A DNA stretch of 64,000 nt. Origin: Lactococcus carnosus (GTDB lineage Bacteria; Bacillota; Bacilli; Lactobacillales; Streptococcaceae). The position numbers and the translations under genes were made by a program. This document shows positions 27,896-37,273 of this stretch, in pieces (positions within the stretch are counted from its first letter, which is position 1; each line of letters starts with the position of its first letter). The DNA lies in the NCBI RefSeq assembly GCF_006770265.1, contig NZ_CP017194.1, positions 248,001 to 312,000 on the forward strand, read 5' to 3'. The notes under the pieces were generated by a model, which was given only the letters and a program-made list of their open reading frames with translations, was not told the DNA's origin and did no database searches.

Positions 27896-29091
27896 GTAGT
27901 GCTCCCCAAAACTGGACAAAAAATCCAACTTATAGGGAGTTTTATTATGGTAAAATATTCATATGAATTAAAACAACAAGTTATTGAAGATTACTTAGAT
28001 GGTATTGGGGGGATAAAATATTGGCCAAAAAGTATTATTTACCGACAAAGTCAATTATTCTACAGTAGCTAAATGTTTATGAAAATTATGGTTTTGAAGG
28101 CTTAAAAATTAAGCGAAAAAACGCACGTATTCTCGCTAATTTAAGTTGTATGCGATAGCATGTTATGTAACCAAAGCTCTTTCGTATCGTGAAATTGCTA
28201 ACTAGCTTGATATTGATGCCACAGCACTTCTGACTGCTTGGGTGCTTAAATACAAAAAAATGGTACAAATGATTTTAAAAATGAAGGAAAGCTCAGAAAT
28301 ATAGATCCTATGCCAAAAGTGCAACCTAATGAAGTGCAAAATCAACGCATTCGAGAACTGAAAATTCAACTTAGAAAAGCACAATTGAAGTAGATTGTTT
28401 AAAAAAATTGCGGAGACTTCGCGAAGCAAAACTTATCAAAAAAAGTTAAAATAGTGCGTAGTCTCCGTCATAAATATATGCTTACTGAGTTATTAGCGAT
28501 GGTCCAACTAGCTAAATCCAGCTATTTCTATACACTTCATGCCAAAGAAAATAAGGACGTTGCACTCGAAAATAAAATTAAGGAGATACGTCAAGTACAT
28601 CCTAATCATTGCTATCGAACCATCACAGCGCTTCTCAGACGTGATGGAATGATTATCAATGAGAAACGTGTGTTACGAATTTTGAGAAAATTACAGCTTC
28701 TCGTGACTAGTTTTCATCACAAATCAAGAAAATATAGTTCTTATCGAGGGTGTGTAGGGAAAGTAGCCAAACATTTGATTAGAAGACGATTTGAAACCAT
28801 GATTTTCCATCAAAAAATCACAACAGATACGACTGAATTCAAGTATTATGATAACGGTAATATCAATAAAGCTTATCTTGATCCCTTTCTTGACCTATTC
28901 AATCTTGAAGTTATTTCCCCCAGCATTACTAAACACCCCAATGCACAATCTATTATGTATGCGTTCAATCAGGTAATTTACATCACTTCAAACTGTCCTT
29001 TGCGTCGTACTTTTCATTCTGATCAAGGCTGGCTTTCTCCAACTGAATACCGTTTGAAAATGGTACAATAACAAAAAAATCGAATGTAATT
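27896..29091 (+). mobile_element. Degenerate IS3-family element, left boundary of the island
   Basis: The left end reads TAGTGCTCCCCAAAACTGG, and an inverted copy of the same end lies at 44500-44517. An orfA remnant starts at ATG 27946 (MVKYSYELKQQVIEDYLDG) but is interrupted after about 41 codons. A truncated orfB-like frame runs from about 28454 to 29071 with KIKEIRQVHPNHCYRTITALLRRDG (family HTH and IS150-type region) and a catalytic TDTTEFKYYDN and HSDQGW segment, with no C-terminal DDE glutamate. The element is inactive. It begins about 55 bases after the ABC exporter stop. Confidence 0.75.
28454..29071 (+). pseudogene. IS3-family transposase orfB remnant
   Basis: A 205-codon frame matches the IS150-type orfB: the domain ahead of the DDE core, then DTTEFKYYDNGNINKAYLDPF around the first catalytic Asp and FHSDQGW around the second. 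It stops before the region holding the third catalytic residue (Glu) and its lysine, so it cannot encode an active enzyme. The upstream orfA and the linking frame are broken by several stops. Confidence 0.75.
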
Positions 29092-29346
29092 ATTCGAGCC
29101 AGACTGAAAACAAAGTCCCCGTGGCTTTGTCTGTTTTATTGAAAAGAGGTATAATATAATCAATAAGTGATTTGGAGATTTTCTATGATTGGTAAACTAG
29201 CGTAAAATGCCAGAAATCAGATGCAATTTTTAATGCTTGATGAATTAATTCCAAAAGACCATATACTTCGTCAAATTGACGAAACAGTGGATTTCACCTT
29301 CATTTATAAGTTGGTTGTGGATAAGTATACGTTTGATAATGGTCGT
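29092..29346 (+). mobile_element. Left-end fragment of an IS1182-like element
   Basis: CAGACTGAAAACAAAGTCCC at about 29100 corresponds to the terminal repeat of the IS1182-like copy at 32514-33830. The coding part gives MLDELIPKDHILRQIDETVD and FTFIYKLVVDKYTFDNGRP, the N-terminus of an IS1182-type transposase, and then switches abruptly into IS3 sequence at 29347. Confidence 0.75.
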
Positions 29347-30231
29347 CCGTGTATTATTGAAGCGAAACAAGTAAAACGCTTCGAGTTTCTCTTGAAACAT
29401 CATGGGAAGATAAAAATTAAGCATGCAGTAAGATTTCTTAGGGTTTCTCGTTCCGGATTCTATGAGTATATGCATCGTCGTCCTTCAAAACGACAAGTGG
29501 AGCGAGAAGTTCTCTCTGAGAAAATTAAGGCTATATTTCATGAACATAAAAGACGCTATGGTACAGTTAGAATTACAAAAGTACTTCATAATTCTGATGT
29601 TTTGACCAACACGAAGCGTGTCGGAAAAGTGATGCACTTAATGGGACTCTACGCTAAGGGAAACCGTTATAAATATAAGCATTACAACAGAAAAAGGGCA
29701 TCACTTTCAAGGCCAAATTTAATTAATCAGGTCTTTAAAGCAACAGCTCCTAATATAGTATGGTTGGGAGATATGACCTATGTACCAACCAAAGAATGGA
29801 CGTTATACTTAGCCATAAATATTGACGTGTTTTCACGTAAAATTGTAGGTTGGTCAATGTTTTCACGGATGAAAGATAAACTGGTTATTGATTGCTTCTT
29901 GCAAGCTTATGGGAAAGAACACCCTCAGCCTGATTTGATTGTCCATACTGATCAAGGGAGTGAATATACAAGCTCCCTTGATCAATCTACCCTTCGTCAA
30001 GTCGGTGCTAAATCCAGTATGAGTCGTAAAGGCAATCCCTATGACAATGCCATGATGGAGTCTTTTTATAAGACGCTAAAGAGGGAACTGATTAGTGATG
30101 CTTATTTTGAGACAAGAGCTGAGGCTACCCAAGAAATCTTTAGATACATTGATACCTACTACAATACAAAGAGGATGCATTCAGCTCTTGATTACAAGTC
30201 TCCAAAAGACTTCGAAAAATATAATTATTAA
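29221..30231 (+). CDS. Chimeric transposase ORF: IS1182 N-terminus fused to IS3 orfB
   Basis: This 336-codon frame is a fusion. The first 42 residues are the start of an IS1182-like transposase. From CIIEAKQVKRFEF on it is IS3-family OrfB with the HTH_21 region (SGFYEYMHRRPSKRQ), then the rve integrase core WLGDMTYVPTKEW (first Asp), VHTDQGSEY (second Asp) and NAMMESFYKTLKRE (third Glu). The DDE triad is therefore complete. The OrfA half with the DNA-binding domain is missing, so activity in cis is doubtful. A second near-identical orfB lies at 43483-44268. Confidence 0.8.
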   Translation: MQFLMLDELIPKDHILRQIDETVDFTFIYKLVVDKYTFDNGRPCIIEAKQVKRFEFLLKHHGKIKIKHAVRFLRVSRSGFYEYMHRRPSKRQVEREVLSEKIKAIFHEHKRRYGTVRITKVLHNSDVLTNTKRVGKVMHLMGLYAKGNRYKYKHYNRKRASLSRPNLINQVFKATAPNIVWLGDMTYVPTKEWTLYLAINIDVFSRKIVGWSMFSRMKDKLVIDCFLQAYGKEHPQPDLIVHTDQGSEYTSSLDQSTLRQVGAKSSMSRKGNPYDNAMMESFYKTLKRELISDAYFETRAEATQEIFRYIDTYYNTKRMHSALDYKSPKDFEKYNY

Positions 30232-30298
30232 ATTCTCTTAACTCTGTGTCTAGTTTTCCGTTGACTTTCCACATTTGTCCAGTTTTATGGGTGCACAT
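29347..30298 (+). mobile_element. IS3-family element, copy A (left-truncated)
   Basis: The first 786 bp (29347-30132) are nearly identical to 43483-44268, and the element continues to a right end near 30298 with CCAGTTTTATGGGTGCACA. The left end and orfA are lost at the junction with IS1182 sequence. Its right end sits inside the TIR-domain gene on the opposite strand. Confidence 0.8.
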
Positions 30299-31138
30299 CA
30301 ATATAATGAGTTCTTTTAGATTTTTTAGCTTTATACCGTGTTGCGATGATAAGCTAGATAATTGTTTATTTGATAGTTTTTTTTTATTGTCAACTATATT
30401 TTGTTTTAAAAAAATTGCAAGCTTTTCTTTCTTCATTACGTTATTGAATTTATGGTCACTTATCAAATAATTTAATATATACTCTTGATCAACTAATTCA
30501 CTAGAATCTAATTCTAATGTAGGATCAGAGTACTCTTTATCACGAACAGACAGCAATATTTCTCTTAACATATCATCTTGAGATAATAGACTAGCATCTC
30601 TTATTTCAGGATGTACTTCATCTTCATTAATTTCATTAACTTTTTTTAAATCGAAATCGAAATCTTTCCATAAACGATTAAAATTATTTTTTATAGTTTG
30701 TTCAGGTATTTTATTCCAATTTTCCTGAAAATCATTAATATCTATAAAAACTTTTAGTAATGATTCTTTATCAATTTTGAACCCTTGATATGCGCTGAAA
30801 GGCTCTCCAATTTTTTCTATGTCTATATCATATAATAGAGGAATTATTCGATGCTTTTCGAGTGTTCTACTTATAGCACCAGCTTCAAAATATATCCATT
30901 TAGAAGATAAATTAGTCGATGTCAGAAAGACAATTCCAAAATTTGTATTATTTAAGCAAGACTCTATGTTTTGTCTCTACTTCTCTCCACCTTTAATTTC
31001 ATCACTTGAAAAATAAAAAGAGACATTTGTTAACAGGTCTTTTCCATATAATACAAATAATCTGGCTAACTCTTTACTTCTTTTTCCTGACCAACTTATA
31101 AAAACTGTATCCTTTTGATTAACAAAACCTGCTGACAT
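30299..31138 (-). pseudogene. TIR-domain protein gene, interrupted by a stop codon and an IS
   Basis: Read on the minus strand from ATG 31138 (GGAG ten bases upstream), the frame begins MSAGFVNQKDTVFISWSGK and fits a TIR domain: VFISWSG, FSSDEIKGGEK, FGIVFLTSTNLSSKWIYFEAGA. The Glu in FEAGA (codon 85) is at the position of the NAD+-hydrolase catalytic Glu in TIR enzymes. Codon 54 is TAG (30977-30979). The frame then stays open for about 225 codons until IS3 copy A cuts it near 30299, so the C-terminus is lost. Stand-alone bacterial TIR proteins of this type are often antiviral; that role is inference. Confidence 0.75.
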
Positions 31139-31517
31139 GTATACTCCTTAAAAACTTAATATTTATTTTTTTTATGTTCATCCTATCAGTTTTTCTGTAT
31201 TAAATCAATCGTAATTAGTTAAACTAATAATTTTCTTTAAATTTAAAGTCACTACAAATTGTCGTCATATTTTATACTTTCTTTTTTTATCCTTAATACT
31301 ATTTATGTTTTTTCGAAAGAAGGCCAATAGAGTATACGGAAATATTGCATAAACGTTTTGTATTTTTGAAACAGGACTCTACTACTTCAATAATAAATTT
31401 TTTTTTGAATTTTTTGATTTTAAAATGATCCATCTTCTATTTTATGATAGCTTTTTATCTTATTTTACATTAAGATTAAGGTATAGGAAAAGATTGTAAT
31501 AGAACTGGGGATACTTT
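31139..31517. other. AT-rich intergenic region between the TIR and rgg-like genes
   Basis: The two genes are divergent, so both promoters should lie here, but the composition is too AT-rich to single them out. A 44-codon minus-strand frame (31433 to 31299) and a 15-codon plus-strand frame exist without good ribosome binding sites. I see no pheromone-like (SHP) or Gly-Gly leader peptide. Confidence 0.45.
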
Positions 31518-32431
31518 ATGAGATTAGAACATTTTAATTACGAAGCAGTTAATATTCAAGAAATTTTTAGAGAATTGCGGAAAGCACGAGGTTATACACA
31601 AGCTGATATTAGCGATGATATATTATCTAGATCCTTAATTTCTAAATTTGAAAATGGGACAAGCATGTTATCCGCGGATAAACTTTTTCATGCTATCGCT
31701 AATTTGAATATGACACCAAATGAGTTTTATAATATCTTGAATACTTATAACCCAACTCGTATGGAAAAACTTTATAGTACATTAAATCAAATTCGCTTCT
31801 CTGGTCTTCAAGGTGTTAAAAAAGCAGAAGGATTTATCATAGAAGGAACAGAAGATAAATTTCAAATTTTATCGAATATTATGATTAAAAGTGTATTACA
31901 AGATATAACAGGAAATCAATATGTTTCAAAAGAAGAAGAATATATTGTAGAAAAATATTTAGGAGGCATAGAAGATTGGACAGAGTTTGAAGTTAAGTTA
32001 CTTTACTATGTTTCACCAATTTTAGATGATGATAACCGTCGTTGGTTTGGTGAAATTCTTTTGGAGAAAACAAAAAAGATTTATGATGGTTCCTATAAGC
32101 GCTTATGTATGATGGCTTTAATGAGTTTGTATGATAGTGTGCTTGATAATCAAAATTTAAGTGATGCTCAGTTTTTTAGGAATCAAATCTCGAAATTTAA
32201 TTTTTATGGAGATCTAGTTGCAATAATAAATTTTCAAGTATTAAATGATTTTCACGATTATATTAGTGAAAGAACAAAAAAAACCTTATAAAAGCAGAAA
32301 AGTACTTAGATAAGGTTGAAGAATTAGGAGTCGAAGAAATTGTTAAGTATTCCAGAAATCGACTTAGGGATTTAAAATCCCCACCACCAGATGTTAGCCA
32401 AATTAAACACGGACAATCTCCTTTATATTAG
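31518..32431 (+). pseudogene. Rgg/MutR-family regulator, frameshifted near its 3' end
   Basis: The first frame (257 codons, to 32291) has an N-terminal Xre helix-turn-helix (FRELRKARGYTQADISDD then SRSLISKFENGTSMLSADKL, about residues 12-50) and the helical-repeat C-domain of Rgg/MutR regulators. At a run of eight A (about 32273-32281) the frame breaks. Removing the shift continues it as KNLIKAEKYLDKVEELGVEE to TAG 32431, giving the usual length of about 300. MutR proteins control lantibiotic operons, so it is the natural regulator of the nearby lan genes. The loss is small, and a sequencing error in the A-run is possible. Confidence 0.72.
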
Positions 32432-32453
32432 TATAAATTAATTATATATCAGG

Positions 32454-32513
32454 TTCTGTATTCTTTATAAAAGTCGAAAATCTTCCCATAGTATTGTGGA
32501 AAGATTTTCGATT
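32454..32513 (+). repeat. Palindromic target sequence, left copy
   Basis: GTCGAAAATCTTCCCATAG and its imperfect complement form a hairpin of about 40 bp here, repeated at 33831-33872. The two copies flank the IS1182-like element. The outer parts TTCTGTAT and ATACAGAA are also inverted relative to each other, as if the original site was one palindrome of about 80 bp. A bidirectional terminator after the regulator is a likely original function. Confidence 0.75.
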
Positions 32514-33830
32514 CAGACTAAAGATAAACCCACCGAATTTTCTTGGTGGGTTTGTCTTTTTTTGTTCAGTTTGTCGAATTTGATGAATTTGAGCAAATAA
32601 TCAAGGTCTCTTTGATGTGACCCCGAAAATACAAACTTTTAAAATCAAGCAGTAAATGCTTGATTTTTTTTGTTAGTTTGATAATGCCATCCGATATTAA
32701 GGCATGCCAAAGTAATCCCGACTTTAACTTGCATATTTTATAACCCAATTTGATTCGTATAACGCATCTAGTAGAATTTTTTTGCCGTCCCAAACAATCG
32801 CTCAATCGTTTCCTTGCGCTTATCATAGATTGTTTTAATGCCAATTGTGTGGCAGATATCCTCAACTTGATCCATCGCGAACTTAAGAAACAAATTTCAC
32901 AGTCTTTAGGATTGCTTTTATAAAATTTGTAGCCCTTACGATTTGTCGTCGCATACCTTAAAAGTTTATCATGAGGACAGTTATAGCCATTATAAAATTC
33001 ATCATAGACATGCACACACTTCCTAAAAAAACCAGCCTTCATCATCGGATGTTTGTAAGGTAAAATTGGTATGCTATCTTGACTTAAGAGATTGTGTGCA
33101 ATAGTGAGTGTTTTATACCCGCGTCCAAGATGAACTTATCTAGCAATCACTGTTTTCTAGTTAACTTGTCAAATAACGCTTTTACCGTACTGCGGCTATC
33201 ATATTCATTTCCAAGATGACTGGTGTAGGCAAACGCCACTTGTTCAGAGTAGGAGAAGACCTCCTTATGTTTACCTTTATGATAACAACCACTTTCCAGG
33301 TCAGTTTTGGATATTTTCTTAGAATTTGAGTCACTTACGGTCAACCCCAATTTCTTTTTAGAGTGCATCTTTGTACCAAAGATCGGTTTCCTCAATTACA
33401 ACACTTGATGAATTTCAACGCTTTTAGTTTTTCCTGATATTGTGAAATGAGGGACCTCATCTAGCAAGCTCAGATCTAGAAACCAACGATAAACGGCATT
33501 AACCTTGATGTCTTTTATTGTTTGATGCATGCTTTTAATAGCACACAGGTACTGTAAAAGTGGGTGTTTAATTAGCATGACTGGATCAAGAGATGGACAA
33601 CCATCATCAAGTGGACACTTGTCCATAACCAACTTATAAATGAAGGTAAAATCACCGGTTTCGTCAATTTGAAGAAGCAGTTGATCTTCTGGTATTAACT
33701 CATCAAGCGTTAAAACTTACATCTGATTTCTAGCATTTTGCGTCAGTTTACCAATCAAAAAAAATCACTTATTGATTATGTTACACTTTTTTTTAATAAA
33801 AAAATCCACGGTGACTTTGTCTTCAGTCTG
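32514..33830 (-). mobile_element. IS1182-like element with a decayed transposase
   Basis: The terminal inverted repeats start CAGACTGAAGACAAAG on one side and CAGACTAAAGATAAAC on the other. On the minus strand transposase pieces can be read in several frames: DELIPEDQLLLQIDETGDF, then PSLDPVMLIKHPLLQYLCAI with RWFLDLSLLDEVPHF, then NSKKISKTDLESGCYHKGKHKEVF, then a C-terminal piece. Numerous frameshifts and stops make it inactive. A long palindromic target flanks it on both sides, which agrees with the long, palindromic target duplications reported for the IS1182 family. Confidence 0.78.
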
Positions 33831-33890
33831 AGTCGAAAATCTTCCCATAGTACTATGGGAAGATTTTCGACTTTTATAAAGTATACAGAA
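33831..33890 (+). repeat. Palindromic target sequence, right copy
   Basis: GTCGAAAATCTTCCCATAGT and its complement form a nearly perfect hairpin (33832-33872), followed by CTTTTATAAAGTATACAGAA, the inverted match of the bases left of the 32.45 kb copy. Confidence 0.75.
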
Positions 33891-33959
33891 TCTATGATAG
33901 AGTACTAATATAAGGATTTAAAATATATTCTTATAGCACTTGTTGCGTATACTGAAGAA

Positions 33960-34100
33960 ATGATACTAAGAGAATGTTATTTTGCTCTACAACTTTTAAA
34001 AAGTGGTGTAGAACCAACCATTTTAGCTTACTTGTTATTTTTATTACTGAAACAAAAGGGAAGTCCAAAACAAGATATAGCCAAAACTAAGAACGTTTGA
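33960..34100 (+). CDS. Possible 46-residue peptide or gene remnant upstream of lanM1
   Basis: The frame is open from 33909 and reads MILRECYFALQLLKSGVEP after ATG 33960, then a leucine-rich hydrophobic run and a lysine-rich tail. It has no clear ribosome binding site. It could be the 3' end of a gene cut by the IS1182 insertion, a small membrane peptide, or a shadow of the minus-strand frame at 34028-34180. There is no Gly-Gly leader site and little Ser/Thr/Cys at the end, so it is not a convincing lanthipeptide precursor. Confidence 0.25.
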   Translation: MILRECYFALQLLKSGVEPTILAYLLFLLLKQKGSPKQDIAKTKNV

Positions 34101-34180
34101 TTTTTAGTTTTAATATATAAAATTAAATAAATTGCTGATGCAAGCCACCACAAGTACTTTTTATAATTAGTATTAAACAT
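34028..34180 (-). CDS. Possible 50-residue two-helix membrane peptide
   Basis: On the minus strand ATG 34180 follows AAAAGGAGAA, but with a long spacing of 14 bases. The peptide (MFNTNYKKYLWWLASAIYL start) has two hydrophobic helices separated by KTKNQT and a polar tail NKNNK. Small two-helix peptides serve as bacteriocin immunity factors in some systems. It overlaps the plus-strand frame at 33960, and at most one of the two is likely to be real. Confidence 0.3.
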   Translation of the reverse strand: MFNTNYKKYLWWLASAIYLILYIKTKNQTFLVLAISCFGLPFCFSNKNNK

Positions 34181-34291
34181 TTTTTAAGATTGTTCTCCTT
34201 TTAATATTTTAATAAAGTATTGCAACTACATGTTACACCTTTATTTTACATTATACAAAAAAAAAAAAAAGTTATTATGAAAGGTCTTCAT

Positions 34292-37197
34292 ATGAAATCA
34301 AATATTAATGAAATTCAAGAAATTTCCAAAAAGATCAGTGGCAGGGAAGATATTATTACTTTGTATCAAGAATATGGGCATGATATTTTATCCAATTTGA
34401 AGAGTAATAAATTAGATAGCTATGGTATTTGGAAAAATTTTATCCACTGTGAACAGCATTCTATTTTGGAATGTCTGCTTCTTTTTGCACACAGCTCATA
34501 TCAGAAATCGATAGACTATTGTTGGAGAATGAAGAGTATTTTAACATAATAAAAATAAAAAATACTATAAAAAAAGATATGATTAGAAATATATTAGTTA
34601 TATCAAATAGTATATGGACAACAGAGATAAGGAATTTTGGTGGAACAGAGGAAGAATTTTTTAAAAAAATTTCTAGGGATTTTAATTTTTTTAATAAAAT
34701 ATTAGTTAAGTATCCTTATTGGTACATATCCTTAAGTAGCTTTTTATTTGATACTGTAGAATTTTTAATTAGTTTTTTTAAGCATTTAATTAGTGACTAT
34801 GAAATTGTAATGAAGAAGTTTATGGATAATATAGTCAAAATAGATGATTTAAATCTTGCAATGGGAGATAGGCATAGAGGGAAATTTGTCATTGAAGTTG
34901 TAACACTAGAAGGAAATTTCTTTTATAAACCAAGATCAGGAGAGATAGATAATGCTTTCAAAAACATTCTAAATGTCTTATCTTCTAAAAAAGAAATTCT
35001 AGACATGCATTATCCAGATTTTATTGATTGTAAAGAATACTCATGGTTCAATAAAATTAACTATAAAGTATTATCTAGCTCTGCTGAATTTCGAGACTAT
35101 TATATACGACTAGGTCAGACTATTGCAATAATCTATATCCTAAATGGAGGGGATCTTCATTATGAAAATATAATCTCACATGGTCCTTACCCAATAATTA
35201 TAGATAGTGAGCCATTATTAACTAATAGGTTAAGATTTAAAAAAAATGATACATCTACTCTTATACAAAATAATTCTATTAATTATTTAGATGATTCTGT
35301 AAGAAATTCACTGATGTTACCAAATGTTTTTAGTCTCAGAGGACAATATTTTGAGTTTAGTCCACTTAAAATTTATGATGAGTTAGGCCCAAATACACAA
35401 GAGGATAAAAAAAAATCATGTAATCATAAAGTACTGAAAAGTGAATTAAATATGGTATCAGAATTCGTATGCTTAGGATTTATGAATACATACGAAGAAG
35501 TTTTAAAAAATAGAGAGAATTATAAAAAATACATTACTAACCAGTTCAAGGATTTAAGGTTAAGATTTTTGAATAAACCCACAGATGATTACTCTAAGGT
35601 AAGAGATTTATTAAGAAATCCCGTATGTTTCTATGATTTTAGATATGCTTTTGCTATATCATCCAAAATTTTAAACAATTTTCAAGGGATACCAAGACCT
35701 GAAGAAATTTCTGAACAGGCTGAGATGTTAAGCTTTAATATACCGTACTTTGAAATTAGGGCTAATTCTAAAGATTTGATTATTTCATACAGTAAAGTAA
35801 TAGAAAATTTTTTTATTGAAAAACCGATTGATGGTTTAACTCATAAAATCGATATTTTAGGAAGAATTGATTTACATAGGCAACTCAAAATAATAAGACA
35901 AATGTTTTCTATTATTTCTCCAGATTTTAAGATTAGCGAATTGAATAGTGTAAAACATTACAATAAGCCGAAGTTTTACTATTCTGATCAGGAAGCAAGA
36001 ATCTATAGTGAAAAATTAATTGAACAAATATTTGATATGTCTACAACCAATCCAATAACAAATCAATATATTTGGACAGGACCAGAGCTAGAAGGAAATT
36101 TAAAAACAAGACAGTTCTATTATAGAAATTTGGATTATCCTAATAGCTATTATAGTGGCAGCGTTGGAATTTTAATCGGGTTACTCAAACTTGAAAATTA
36201 CTATAAATATAATTCATATATTAAAAAACTAATAGTAGATATTGAAATTGATATTGATAATATATTAAGTAGTAAAGATACGGGAATAAATATTGGTGCA
36301 TATAATGGAATTTCTCAATATATAAAGTACTATATTGATTTATATAGTGTAAAAAAAGTTAAATTTGACTACTTCTTAGATCGTATAGATAAACTAGTTA
36401 ATAAAATCCATGCCTCCCTTGAGAAGGATAAAAAATTAGATATATTAGATGGGACAGCAGGAGTCTCTATGACTTTAATTGCTCTGTTAGATATAAATAT
36501 TCCTGAAAAGCTTAGGGAAAAAGTGATTGCACTTATTAGTAAATGTCATGATCACCTTATTAATTCTATAATTATTAGGGATGGAGAATATTATTTTCCA
36601 ACTGAACAGGACAAGGAGAAATTTTTTACAGGATTTGCACACGGGACATCCGGGATAACTATGGCCTTATATAAGGCAGGAAAAATATTAAGTATAGATA
36701 ACTCAAAAATTATAGAAAAAATTATAGAAACTGAAAGAAAATATTATAACAAAGTTGATAAATGTTGGTATAGAGATAATAGTAAAAAGGATATTTCATG
36801 GGGATGGTGTCATGGGGTTCCAGGGATCTTACTTTCTAGAGTTGAACTATTTTCAGATGGTTATCGTGATAAATATTTACTTAATGAAATTGAGGAATTA
36901 TATAAGATTACTATTCACGAAAGTTTGGGAACTAATCTTACATTCTGTCATGGTGATCCTGGGAATTTAACTATCTGTAAATATGTTCAGCGAAAGCTTT
37001 CTTTTATTGACGAAGATTTGGATAACTATATCAAGTCACTGATATTTTGCATAATTAATTCTGAGGAATATTGTATACGTGGGAATGAAGCACCTGGTTT
37101 AGTTCAAGGGAAAATGGGTATAGTTAATTTTATAAATGCTGATTTAAAAAATGATTTTGACCCGCTATTCGACATTATAATGATGACTTCTAAATGA
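34292..37197 (+). pseudogene. lanM: Class II lanthipeptide synthetase LanM1 (single frameshift)
   Basis: The N-terminus (MKSNINEIQEISKK) starts at ATG 34292 in one frame and breaks near 34480; the other 880 or so residues continue in the next frame to 37197. One missing T in CTTCTTTTTGC (34478-34488) would restore a protein of about 968 residues, normal for LanM. The dehydratase domain shows GDRHRGKFVIEV, FYKPRSGEID and NGGDLHYENIISHG followed by PIIIDSEPLL. The cyclase domain keeps all zinc ligands: WCHGVPG (Cys) and FCHGDPG (Cys, His). It would dehydrate Ser/Thr and close thioether rings on a LanA substrate. A sequencing error in the T-run cannot be excluded. Confidence 0.82.
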
Positions 37198-37273
37198 GAA
37201 TAAAACTATTTGCTATTTTTTAATAAAAGTTTTTTTTCAGTGAGTAAGTTTCGCTGAAAATAGGAGAGAAAAA

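Noticed and set aside
31299-31433. A 44-codon minus-strand frame (MDHFKIKKFKKKF start) considered as a lanthipeptide precursor.
   Set aside because: No Gly-Gly or Gly-Ala leader site, no proper ribosome binding site, and very AT-rich flanks; most likely a chance frame.
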